Shown here: one piece after another, positions 34,101 to 44,850 of the stretch
Position numbering within the stretch: position 1 is the stretch's first letter
Layout: every line of letters starts with the position of its first letter
Assembly: GCF_037042905.1 (NCBI RefSeq)
Contig: NC_087247.1
Span: 74,260,420 to 74,324,419, forward strand
DNA from: Lytechinus pictus
Lineage: Eukaryota > Echinodermata > Echinoidea > Temnopleuroida > Toxopneustidae
Length of the DNA: 64,000 nucleotides
Direction: 5' to 3'
Translations under genes and position numbers: made by a program
The notes under the pieces: generated by a model
Told to the model about the DNA's origin: nothing
Database searches by the model: none
The model's input: only the letters and a program-made list of their open reading frames with translations

Positions 34101-35691
34101 GATTCAAGGGCAAGCTGCTACAATGTAGGACACCCTAAACACAGCTTGTGTTGAGATATGCAAAATTTGCATATCTTTCATTGATTATTCGGACATAATC
34201 TACAACCAGGATATTCCCATTTTCACACAAGCACTATGTGCTGTGTATATATTATTGGGTTCATGTTTGAGTTGCAGGGCTAGAGATTTCATTTAGAATT
34301 TAGACCTTTCATCAGGCTTTTATGGAGGTGGCATAAAGGATAATGTTACAGTGGGTCCTGCAGTTTGTGCAAATTATTGAACCTTTTCGCATTTTAGATT
34401 ATCGTAATTGGGGGGCTTTTTTCTGTTCAAGTTCAAGTTCCACCCTTACCCCTGAAAAACACCCTGGGGGCCACCACTCACCACCTACTTATTTTACGTG
34501 GCTAAAATTCCTGTAGCATACATGATAGATTCCTCTATCATAATTTATATGTTGGTTTTGTTAGATATCATCAGTTTTATAATGTTTTTTGTCTCCATTT
34601 GATTATTTTTGTAATCTTGGGGCATAAGAGTGACATGACATTAAATTTCTTACAAGAGCAGTTCTGATGTACAAGTCAAGGTGATCTTGGAAGGCACTTT
34701 ACCTCAGTAACTCTATGTTACAGTTTAGTTGATTTGTTATTTTTTTTAAATTTGTTGTAGATGAATGGACAGACATAGATTCCATGCCACATGTTAGAGG
34801 GGACTTTTGTGCCGGGATTGTAGCAGGCAAGATTATTGTTGTTGGAGGCATGAGTAAGTATACAGTATTAGGGGAATTCTTCTTTAGTGTAAAATGCTGT
34901 TTAATAGAGGTATATAGTTGTATAATGTCAAATTGTTGGCTGGTCAAAAATAGAATAAAAAATATTAAAGAAATGAAAGACGTTCATCCGATGCTCCCAC
35001 AAATATGTAAGAGATATCTATTAAGATATTCATAGTCCTCTTGCATAAAGGTGACTATGATTTTACTTTGATTTCTAGTGGAAACTACTCTGATAACAAT
35101 GCTCAACAGTCAAAGATTTCATGGCAGTTACCATTGCAATTTGGTCGTATACATGATAATTGGCCTTAAGACTTTTCTCTTTAATGTGACATAACAGGCA
35201 AGTACCATGCACCAATCTAAAGAGTTGGAAGTTTAAAAACAACTTCATTAACATTTCCTATGCTGAAAAAATTATTGCAGAGGAAGAGTGTATTATTAAT
35301 TGATCAATAAGGGTATTTTTTCAGGGGTTAATTTTCAAGCAGAATTGCTCTTAATCTAGTGATCATGGAGCAGCCACAATCAGCCCTTTTCAGTCAGAAG
35401 ATCACAGATAATTTGACTTGTCCTTCCCCAGGTCGCAAAGCCTTACCGTTGACTGAAGCAGAGTTCCTAGATGATGATAAGACATGGAAACCCATAGCAG
35501 ACTGTCCTATATCTAGAGGATCAGGTACAAGTACATTATTCCAAGACAAGCTAGCAATCATTGGTGGCTTCACACCTGATGGGGTATCTAATGCAGTAGA
35601 TTTAATAGGCATAGGGTCAACATCAGAGTATGTAGAAACCTCTGAAGCCTCTAGGGGGCAGGCTAGGAGAGGTAAAGGTAAAAGGAGATGA
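30752..35691 (+). CDS. KLHDC8: Kelch domain-containing protein 8 (KLHDC8A/B-like), five exons
   Basis: Coding exons 30752-31142, 31664-31828, 33710-33913, 34761-34853 and 35432-35691 total 1113 nt, or 370 residues. Every intron is GT-AG and interrupts the codon after base 1. The product is almost entirely kelch repeats. Seven glycine-pair strands are visible: VIGGV, VLGGV, TIGGM, VLGGR, CIGGL, VVGGM and IIGGF. That fits a seven-bladed propeller without BTB or BACK domains. Phrases such as LPPMPTKRVY and LPDMPTPRYGAAAHIKG match vertebrate KLHDC8, whose length (about 350) is close. Vertebrate KLHDC8B acts at the cytokinesis midbody; the role here is inferred only. The basic C-terminus (RRGKGKRR) is an extension. 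A splice acceptor at 30726 (..ACATTCAG) implies an upstream 5' UTR exon. Confidence 0.9.
31664..31828 (+). CDS. KLHDC8: KLHDC8-like exon 2
   Basis: Acceptor TCATGACAG, donor CTAG|GTAAGG. Encodes the NGKVITIGGM blade through IIYVLG. Confidence 0.88.
32060..32790. repeat. Intron 2 minisatellite, about 155-bp units, ERE-bearing
   Basis: Units begin TCCTTGTAAACGCGATAACT at 32134, 32291, 32441 and 32598; the fourth is diverged and truncated. Units 1-3 each hold the palindrome AGGTCACAGTGACCT (32253-32267, 32403-32417, 32560-32574). Edge phrases GACGGGACGTATTATGG and GACGGGCGTATTATG bracket it. Confidence 0.88.
33093..33687. mobile_element. Fold-back MITE in KLHDC8-like intron 2
   Basis: The left arm (AGGGGAATAAAACCTTTGAA, later GAGAAAGTTATGAGCATTTG) and right arm pair over about 200 bp each. 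TTAG/TTAA stand at the edges, suggesting a TTAA target. Its right end is about 20 bp from the start of exon 3, so element sequence supplies the branch-point region of that intron. Confidence 0.75.
33710..33913 (+). CDS. KLHDC8: KLHDC8-like exon 3
   Basis: Acceptor TAAAAACAG, donor AATG|GTAATT. Encodes GRNGKHPVQCLEVLDL through EEYDVEN. A MITE ends about 20 bp before this exon. Confidence 0.87.
34761..34853 (+). CDS. KLHDC8: KLHDC8-like exon 4
   Basis: 93-nt exon, acceptor TTTGTTGTAG, donor CATGA|GTAAGT. Encodes DEWTDIDSMPHVRGDF through VVGGM. Confidence 0.87.
35432..35691 (+). CDS. KLHDC8: KLHDC8-like exon 5 and stop
   Basis: Acceptor CCTTCCCCAG. Encodes SRKALPLTEAEFLDDDKTW through the last blade IIGGF and a basic tail, ending at TGA 35689-35691. 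A GTAAAG inside the tail could be an alternative donor. Confidence 0.83.
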
Positions 35692-36150
35692 AACTTGCCA
35701 ATACTATCTTTGTAAGCTGTCTGAATTGTGAATTATTAGATTTATGAATAGAGATCATGAATTTTGACATTTTTCTAATCAGGTTTTCATTCAATACAGG
35801 AAAATTGTGGTTGATCGGGATCCTGTCACTTAAAGCTTAGTGATTGATCATGGAGCCGATATCTGTGATTCATTATTTTGTATGCTGAGCTTTATTGTTA
35901 ATGAAAATCTCTAATGAGTGATATTAATTACATACTGTACTAGATTGCCTGACTGGCAGAAGGGTACTTACTCAAACATGTCTTAAAACTCTCTCATAGA
36001 CTATCATTGTCCAGCAGGGCTAGTTGTTATCCTTCTATTGCTGAATGAAGACTTCTCTAGTATTATCTATGCAAGTTTTAGTTTATACAATAGATGAATT
36101 GATGAGTGATTATTATTTTTTTTTTGATGAAAATAGCATAAACAACCCTA
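35692..36150. other. 3' flank of the KLHDC8-like gene
   Basis: Presumed 3' UTR and flank. No canonical poly(A) signal is seen close to the stop; the first AATAAA noted is at 36503-36508, beyond the SINE. Confidence 0.4.
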
Positions 36151-36340
36151 GTGTGTTGGCTCAGTTGGTAGAGCGTCCGTCTCACAACTGGGAGGTCTGG
36201 AGTTCAAACCCCGGCCACGTCAGACCAAAAGACGTTAAAAGATGGAAGTAGCTGATAGCATGATTGGCATTCAATGATTAAAGGGATATAGCCTTGTCGA
36301 TCTAGCGCAGCACAGCGGCTGCCGGGCCCATGATCTGTTG
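36151..36340 (+). mobile_element. tRNA-derived SINE (head plus body)
   Basis: The head has an A box TGGCTCAGTTGG (36157-36168) and a B box around AGTTCAAACCC (36201-36211), spaced as in tRNA genes. The T stem carries a bulged base and the acceptor stem does not close, so this is not a working tRNA. The loop sequence CTCACAA suggests a tRNA-Val-like (CAC) source. The body continues to about 36340 with no poly-A tail evident. Confidence 0.7.
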
Positions 36341-38262
36341 GGCAAAGCAAATTTTCGGAGTATTTCATTTCATGTCTATTTCAAACAATGAAATATGAAA
36401 AAAAAAATTTAGTCTATTCGAGACCACATAATTGATGAGAAATTCCCTCAGAACTCACAACATCTTTGTCAGAGAAACTCATACATAATTGGTATTGTGG
36501 GTAATAAAATGATTTCAATTTTCAGGTGATGAAATATTTATTCAGAAAAGATATACTTTGTGTTTTTATATATATTGAAAATGTGAAGTTATATTAAGTA
36601 ATTTTATCAATTCAGCATCATTGGTAATTTTGTGGTTTCTGACTTGATCAAAGGTTTGTAGGTTTTGAATCCCCTCTTTGTGGGGTACCTTGCATGATTC
36701 ATTCCTTAGATGTAATAAGCACTGTGTCTGAAGGATGCCTTCTGCCTTCTATAGAATATTGTTAAGGTAATGAGTCTTATTGCCAGTTATCATTATTTTT
36801 ATCAATAGTAGAATTAGTAGGTACAGTGATTTTTCATTTTAAAACTGCTTCTACCATTTATGAAAACCTGTAATTTCAAACCTGATCTAAAATGGAAAGT
36901 CCATTTTTCCAGGTAGAAAATGCACACAGCAAAAACATGCATTCCAGTTTTTCAAAAGCAAATCAGAGTGCTTATACCAATAAACAGAAAATCACTCTCC
37001 CCAAAGTAGTAGTATTCATTATTATTGTTATCATTATTATCATGAAATCTATTATTACTTGAGTTGTTTATTAGGTTGTTTTTTTTACACAGTTTATATA
37101 GGTTGTGTTTTAGGTTGTTGTTTTTTTACACATTTGAAACAAAACTTGGTATTGATCTATTTATTTATTTATATATGTATATGTCTTTGTATATCCTGCA
37201 GGATGTAAATATTTCTCTACTTTGTTTTTATAATAATGATAAAATACAATCTATTCCAACTGCTCCAGATTTATCAAGTCCACCCCCAAAAAAATGTTGC
37301 AATAAGAACATCAAAAGTGCCATTACACTTGGAAACAGCCTTGCCAGAAATTCTGAAATGCATGAGACTGTCATCATTTCTTGTTCACTCCTATGACCTT
37401 AGGGAAGGAATTAGAATTAAAATTCTTACCCTTTTCATAATCATTTACTTTTCTGTTTGTATATAGACCTTTACCTCCAGATATAATCTATAGCGGGCAA
37501 CATTTATCAAGTGTGTTTTTGACATTTGTGACCAACTCTTTTCCAGGTTCATTGTGAGAGAGTACAATAGAAACAAAGGAAAAGTAAGCATGGTACCTAA
37601 AAAATAAAGAATTAAATTTCACAAATAGAAGGGGTTTAATCCACTCTTGATAAAAGCCTGTTGTCTTCCAACCTGTAATTGTTCTGTTTTACCCTTAATT
37701 GATGCTGTATCACATTGTATTGATAATTGAATGAAGAACTCTCGACTTTGAAAACAAGAGAGCTAAAAAGTGGTACTAGTATATTTCTCTTGTTTTATAT
37801 ATACAAGCCTGTGTACATATACAGTGAAAACTTTCTAAAGTGACCACTCACCCAAGGGAAACACAAAATGTGGCCTTTAAAGAGGTTTGACTGATTATAT
37901 TATCTGTATTTGTATGATATTATACATTACATCATATTTATTCACTTTTTGGGGTTTTGTAAAGACATTTGATATGGTGTCATCTTAAATGATTCACTCA
38001 GGGGTGGGGGTGGTGCTCAGATAGAAGAGAGTACTTTCATAGCATGATACCAGTAAAGAAGTACTATGGCTGAATTTTCTAATACCCTTTTCTTACGTGC
38101 AACATTTTCTTTGACCCTTAACTATAGGTAGGGCTTTAGTCCAGAGTTAAGTTTATTCCACTTTACATTTTCACATCATTTTTTCAAAGTGGGCTAACCC
38201 CACCCTGTGATATAATGAGACTATCTGGCATTGCAAAATATGGTTAGCCAGGCAATTGTGTT
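36341..38262. other. Spacer, nothing recognised
   Basis: AT-rich DNA. A 110-residue frame at 37064-37396 is low-complexity and has no domain. No repeat family recognised. Confidence 0.4.
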
Positions 38263-39952
38263 AAGGGGGTATCTCACAGAATCCTTGCAAACATTTCAAA
38301 TTTGAGATTTTGCCAGGGTTCTATAAGATTGCGAAAGGTTTGTAAAACATCGTAAGAAAGTTTGTAAACAGTTTTCATTGTTGCAAACAATTTTTCTTGT
38401 CGCTAAAGAATTTATGAACATGTTCGAATTCTATTTGGAAATCTATTTTCGTTTTTTAACATTTGCTACTATTTGCAAAACAATCATTAGCCTTTGCAAA
38501 CAGTTGTAAAACAGTGTTGCTGAAATTCATTTTGATTCAGCAATGATTGGGGTTGGGCTCAAATACTTTCTTCAATGACGATTACGTAATTGAAGAAATG
38601 TTCAGTTACAATTACTTTTGTCAATTACAATTTCAATTACTTTTTATGAAGTCATATTGAAATCAATTTATATTTTGTATGTAGTGTCACCCATTTCAAC
38701 ATAAATTTTTCTAAGTTAGAGAGAGACTGACAACATGAAGGTTTATTAGTTTAGAGAGCACTGATCCTGCCTGTTGCTCTGTTTAATGTTAAAGTCGATC
38801 GACATTCTCAATAAAGTGTAGATCTGCATGCTTTCTTTTGTAGAAATCATGATGTACAACATGTAAACTTGACTTGTAAGTCGAGCAGATCCAGCTTTCG
38901 CCTATAGGGGAGGGGGGAGGGCAGGAAAAAAGTATTTTCATCCACGCTTTCCCCAATCACCCACTTAAAGCTGATTTTGTTTTAAGGGGGGTATTCCAAA
39001 TTTAAGTACATGTATAAAGATTTTAATAAACATCTTACGTATATCCGTACAAACAAATGAGGCAACTGCATGAGTTCATAAGAAATGTAACTTTGAAAAA
39101 TTACATAGTCTGATTTCTTTTTGGAACCTGTGATCTTTTGCAAAATTTCTCAAATTTTTTAAATGGTCACTCTTTGCACTTCTTTATAGCAATAGTGTCT
39201 CCTCTTTCCTCCACATCATGGGAAAGGATACAGTTGCATGCAAGAGATATATAGATATGGAAAAGAGAAATAAGCAATCAAGAGTAAATTAAATTATAAA
39301 GTTAGTAATAAAGTAATCTAATTGAAGTCAATTACAATTTTTTTATTACTTTTCCTTTAGAAATTTCATTTACAAATTACAATTACAATTGTAGAGTTCC
39401 AGTTACACAATATTTAGGAGGCTTGAGAGACACGTGTGTATAGTTTGACTTCTTTATTTGAACTAAATTCATTTGTACAATTAACTTTAATTTTAGCATG
39501 GATAGAGAGAGTAGTACAGAGTACTTCATCTCATTGGAATGTGTGGTTACCCGAGTCATCATCTTGTGATGTCTCACACAAAGGAGTTTCACAGAAATTA
39601 TCTTAAGTCCTTCCACTTTAGTATTACTATGATTTCCCAATCATAACAACAATTACTTGAAAAAAATGTAATTAATTACGTAATTGATGAATTACTTTAT
39701 AATTGAGCCCAACCCTGCCAATGATAGAGTCCAAATTACCACATGGCTCCTGAATGAAATTGACTCACTGATAAAACATGTGTATCAAATGTTTGTGAAC
39801 TTTTTTCCCCCATTTTGAAGCAGTTCGCCAACAGATTTTAATAATGCAAACAAAAATTCCTAAGAGTTTGCAACACTTGTCAGAAGAGTTGGTGAATCCA
39901 TAATTTACAACGTTCGTAAGTATTTATTTGCTGCTCAGTGAGATACCTCCTT
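38263..39952. mobile_element. Outer inverted-repeat element carrying a nested one
   Basis: Ends AAGGGGGTATCTCAC and, in reverse complement, AAGGAGGTATCTCAC match at 14 of 15 positions. Sub-terminal sequence rich in TTTGCAAAC/GTTTGCAA pairs continues the symmetry. After subtracting the nested insertion it is about 510 bp. The target duplication is not clear. Confidence 0.7.
38548..39717. mobile_element. Nested 1.17-kb hAT-like element
   Basis: The right end in reverse complement reads CAGGGTTGGGCTCAA; the left end reads TGGGGTTGGGCTCAA. Flanking 8-mers GCAATGAT (38540-38547) and CCAATGAT (39718-39725) match at 7 of 8 positions. The interior near both ends is rich in AATTACAATT motifs. No transposase frame. 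Confidence 0.75.
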
Positions 39953-42266
39953 CAGCAAGAAAGTCCTTGGTTGAATAAGAGTCATTGTGAGAAAAATACC
40001 CTGTCAAACAAAGAACGTTGCTCCATACATGCCGAGGCATCCACAGCTTGCATCCAGTCAGTGATAAGTGCTCATAAATGACTACCACTAGTCTGGGATC
40101 AATGAATTTGTGTGAAAAAAACAAGTATTTCCTAAACCAGGGTTAGGTAGAAAAATTGGTCAGAGCGAGCAGGAAAATTACAGGACAGGGTTAAGGATAA
40201 TCCAGGATTAAGAAAGTGTGAGAAAAGGGTCAAAGGTGACTTTAAATGAACCGTCCAGGGTTCAGCATGATATGTACTATCCTTGAGTGTTATAGGGGTT
40301 CTTTTTTAATAAAAGTCCATATTTGCATCAAAAAAACAAGTTTGTATACATTTATCTTAAATGCATGATGGTAATCTTTTAAAGCAACTTCTAACTAGAT
40401 TAAAATCATTATTGAAATACATGTTTACTTTTAAAACTTGACCATATCTGGCACTTTAGGGCCAAAATTATTGTCTCTTTTTTTTTCTTATTTTCAACCT
40501 CTGTTACTAGGAGTCATTAGGCATTGTTTCACCAATCAGAATTTATCTTATAAAAATGATTGATTAAAAACTGAAAACCCCAGAAGCTACAGATAATTTA
40601 GTTTTTTGTGAGTATTTACCAAAATTGGGTAAATTCTGTAAAAAAAAAATGTCCTTTCCTCATAGAATATTTTAATGCATAGTTAGACATGACTTGATTT
40701 ATTATGTTTGTTTTTTTGTCTATAATGTTGCAGCAAACTTAGAATGTTCATTTAATCCACATCCACTTATGTTTTAGACGGTTCATGTTCCAATTTCTGT
40801 TCAAAAGTGTCCTACCTGAAAAATGAATCAACAGAACACCTGATAAAATATTAAATTCCTATAAAATCTGATTGGGTGATCTCATGCCTCTAAATTCATA
40901 AGAAATTCATTTTCACTTGTTTACATCACACAATAAGTTAAAACAAATGATTTAGTCCAGCAAGACAGATGTGTATACCATGATTGTAAAACGACTCATG
41001 CTATTTACATTGCTCTTTTGTCATACATCAAATAAATAAAGAGGCTTTATGATAATGCATACTATTGTTTGCATACATTTGTTTTTAATAATACCGTCTA
41101 TACTACTAAAGAGGCTTCACTTATCTTGTACTAATTGCATTAGCCAAAAACTGGATTATCTCTTCTATACATGAACATTTGAACTGCCCACTCTCTAATA
41201 TCAATATGAACTTTGCCCATGTATTTCATGATAGAAAACATTCTCCTTTTACTTTAAATGTTAACTTTTGAATTATTATTTGAATGAATTTGCCTTTTAT
41301 AAATTATGTTATTATTGAATTTATATTACATATTATGAATATTATAGTATGTGATATTGTTTTTTTTTGTATTTTTTTTAATTGACTACAAGTACTACTA
41401 CACAAATGCATTTGAATTAAAATCATGTTCATATGCAATTGAAGTATGTCATAATGTTATGTAATGTACATTGAAGTTTTATTTTGATTTAATACAATTC
41501 TTTAAAATCAGGTATATGCAGGCTTGACAAATGAGATTTCTAATAAAAAAGAAACACTCAGCAAGGGAGCAGAGCGACCAAGCAGGGGAGGAGATACGAA
41601 ATTATTTTTCTAAGTCCACACGTATCCTTACTCTTATTCTAAAGACGTAAGTCATTCATATTGGGGTCCAGAACTATGGTGGGAAAAATAATTTTGTGGG
41701 GGGGGGGGGCATCCACCCTCCCCCCCCCCCCCCCCCCCCACAATGTGGACCTTTTTTATATTTGGGGGTCAAAATTGTGCAGTCTAGTTCATTGTTTCAT
41801 GAGATTCTCCCTTCCATCTACAACAGAAAACATGATCAATACACTCCACATAAGTAACTTTCCTTATAATTTTTTTCTTTGCTTCATTAGTTATTTTACA
41901 TGGGATAGTCTTGAGCACTTTGCTGCCTCCTCCATGTACTTCCTCTTTAAGGTTTGCTTGGTTCTCTTCAGATTCATTACTAACCTGGCATTGAAAACTG
42001 ATTTATATCTTTCACATTCCAAACTTCTGATAATACGATTATATCAAAAAATTATTTAAATTTATCTTCATATACTTCTTCAATATATCAAATTGTGTTT
42101 CAAAGAGCTAGCATTTATATGCAAAATGGAGCATGACTGAGAAAAAGTTTTTGTCAAGGAAATATCAGGAGGAAGTGATATTGTTATTTGAAATGGATTA
42201 AGTTCTGCATTATTAAGCATAATTTTGGAATTGTAGTATCCATTGCTTTCCTAAGTATTATAGAAA
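39953..42266. other. Spacer with a C-tract
   Basis: No gene supported. A G10/C17 pair of homopolymer runs lies at 41699-41739. A 132-residue frame here starts in the homopolymer and is not credible. Confidence 0.4.
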
Positions 42267-43008
42267 TTAGATATTTAACCGTATTTTCACCCTGGAAATA
42301 TCATCTTTCGAAAGTATGATAGGAGCTGACGTCTGGACCTTCCTTACATATACCTTTCCTTTGTAAGTCCATAAGAACTTGTACCCAGCATTCTTTTTAG
42401 CTCCATTTGCAAGTCCTAGCAGCTCTCTTGTTGCAAGGTTCTTGTTGAGGAAGATCTTCATTGTGCTGCAAAGGTTTATTTCAAGATCCACAGAAGTTGT
42501 GCCCCATAGATGCTTCCTACCATCATAAACAGCATTTCTAGCTCTTTGATTGGTAAACCTAACGATTATTGGTCTTGGGTGCTTGGAAGACAGTTTTTGT
42601 GCTCCAAGGCGATGTGCTATATTGATGTCGCCAACAGTGATTTCTGGGTTGATCCTTTTAGCAATGATCAGTGCCACATCTGCTGGGTTCTCCTCATTAG
42701 GAATTCCAGCGATTTCAAGGTTCTGCCTCCTGTGATACTGATCGAGGTCTTGAACTTTACAATCTAGGGCATCTACCCTCTTCTTGAGTCCCAGGTTTTC
42801 ATTCAGTAGCCCCTTATTCTCTCTCTTACGTTGCTTTGTTGTTACTTTCATTTCTTCATACTTTTCTCACAAGAAAGAGAGAGACCTAATGATGTTTTGC
42901 TGCCCTCCTTGTACATCATTGACAGCAGTTTCTAGAATGGAGAATTTATTTTTCATAAAGCTGGAAGCATTGATACTTCATCTCTTAGGTTCTTCATTAG
43001 ATCTAGGA

Positions 43009-44259
43009 CAGCCATTCTCAATTACTTTTTTTGAAGCGCCACATTTCATGTTGAGAATCTGTAATGCTCCACTGTCCATTGCGCAAACCAGCAATGTATC
43101 AGCGGAGGGGGTTCAGAGGCCCCTGGTGGGGGTCGAGGGGGCAGAGCCCCCAGAAGTTTTGGAATATGAGGCCTTTTAAATTGCCCAGAGGGGCTCTAAT
43201 TAATATCAACAGAAGAAATACAAATGCCAACAAACTACACAATATCAATAAAAAATACAAAAAAAAGACCAGTGACTTTTTCACAACATACCAATGATAC
43301 CACTAGTTCAGACTGTTCTGCCCCAGATATATTGGCTGAAGCAAGTGGCGTAATGAGTAAAAAGAAAAATGAGGGGGCTAGATATGGCAGCTGGAGCAAA
43401 AATATTGAACTTTGCAATACAAATATCTATATTTTGACATAATATTAAGAAAATAATACAATATTCCACTCTTTCCCTTTCCGTTTCTTTCCTTCTCCTT
43501 TTTTTTCCTTGGCCATGAAACACTTGGGGGCCCCCAATCGCCACACCCCCATCTGTACGCCAGTGGTTGAAGCTACGTTCCCCGATTTTGCAAGGGTTGA
43601 AAATTAGGCGTTGCACTGCACTAACGCCCCAAACTGCCCCCCTCTCTCTATAACTCACGTGCAGTATCATTCATTCAGTTCATGTTAAGCAAGAGTGTAT
43701 GCAGGCAATCACGGCAGACAATGCATCTGAGCATACATTTATTTCACTTTTACAACATCGGATTTTAATCGGCTTCGGAAACAAAGTTTCTGCTTGTTAT
43801 GTCCCAAATTCATAATCTTTTATGATCAGGATGTTCTTTGAATATCATATCATTTGATGTTTAACTCTTAACCAAAACGTATACTCTGGAAATGCAAAAT
43901 TTCTCGCCGTTGAAATAGAAATCCTACAAACGGGGTTTTCAAATCACTTGTGCCGCACAAAAACTTTGTACAGTGTAGAATAAATAAAAAGGAGAACACC
44001 ATCGATCCTCCATAATAGGAGTTATCGAGTGCTAAATTGGACAAAATTTGAGGAAATCAATTAGCAATTAAGTGTCAAGTAAAGAGTTTTTGTTTTCTCT
44101 TTGTATTAAAATGATCACCAAAACCTTATTGCCATGTTACTGGTAGATACATTTTTTCTCCCTTATTTTTCCTTTATTTTTTATACCGGCTCCCAAGCGC
44201 CACTCCGCAAGGCTCGGTGCGCCACAAGTGGCGTGCGCGCCACCTATTGAGAACCCCTG
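43009..44259. mobile_element. 1.25-kb hAT-like insertion in LINE ORF1
   Basis: Ends CAGCCATTCTCAAT and, in reverse complement, CAGGGGTTCTCAAT, both followed by a GGCGC/GCGCCAC-type motif. It is flanked by an exact 8-bp duplication ATCTAGGA (43001-43008, 44260-44267). CAGGGGTTCTCAA is a familiar hAT terminus. No transposase frame was found. Confidence 0.88.
43343..43565. mobile_element. 223-bp hAT-like MITE nested in the 43-kb element
   Basis: Ends AAGTGGCGTA and, in reverse complement, CACTGGCGTA. Flanking 8-mers GCTGAAGC (43335-43342) and GTTGAAGC (43566-43573) match at 7 of 8. It lies wholly inside the larger hAT-like insertion. Confidence 0.65.
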
Positions 44260-44639
44260 ATCTAGGAGATCATCTTCTTCATTAGCAGCTTGCTGCTTGG
44301 ATTTCTTCATTGGTGTTTGCATCAGTACTTTGTATTGTTATATGTCTCAGGGTGCATAGAGATGATAATACATAGTTTAAAAATGCACAATGAGAAGTGC
44401 TAGATTGAATCTTCCAAATTTTAAGCGGATAAAATGGTATGGAAAAGACACATGAAAGTCACTAACATTGACCTAGGCTCTCCTGTAGACCTCAAATAAA
44501 GTGAATTATCTGATTCCTTGTATCAAACCCTGCAATATGGTATATTTTTCAATCCTCAAAATTTATAAAATTGTTGAAAAACCAGGAAAACCTCCCGACA
44601 TGTCCGTTAGTCATCAGCACCATCTTGCTCTAAAAAAAC

Positions 44640-44850
44640 TGATAAAAGATTAAATGAAATCAGCGACTCTCTCATTTGAAGATCAGTGTTGTGTAGTTTT
44701 GTGTAAAAATTTTAAAAAGCAAAAATTTTAAATGCTATTATCATAAGTATATTTTACATCTCATTTTCAATTAAATTTTCAGCACTATTCTTGTTTGATT
44801 TATTCTCTTCTATTCGAAATCAACACTTTGTTGGAGTAAACATCAATTTT
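44640..44850. repeat. Half copy of the TTAA fold-back family
   Basis: Only a right arm is recognisable (CATCTCATTTTCAATTAAATTTTCAGCACTATT through GAAATCAACACTTTGTTGGAG, given here in two pieces). The left arm is missing. Confidence 0.45.

Larger units (their letters stand above)
42267..44322 (-). pseudogene. LINE ORF1-type relic, interrupted by a transposon
   Basis: The open 194-residue part (42267-42851) resembles the ORF1 protein of non-LTR retrotransposons. It has an N-terminal coiled coil (ENLGLKKRVDALDCKVQDLD), then RQNLEIAGIPNEENP and RPIIVRFTNQRARN, as in the RNA-binding domain of the L1 ORF1/'FP-domain' group. Upstream, a stop (42867-42869) breaks the frame. Beyond a 1.25-kb insertion (43009-44259), the likely N-terminus continues in 44268-44322 (MQTPMKKSKQQAANEEDDLL). 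No reverse transcriptase remains on either side. It is dead and 3'-truncated. Confidence 0.75.

Noticed and set aside
36151-36225. Functional tRNA-Val
   Set aside because: The acceptor stem does not pair and the T stem has a bulge; read as a SINE head instead.
41661-42059. 132-residue frame as reverse transcriptase remnant of the nearby LINE
   Set aside because: Starts in a G/C homopolymer, is on the opposite strand and shows no RT motif.
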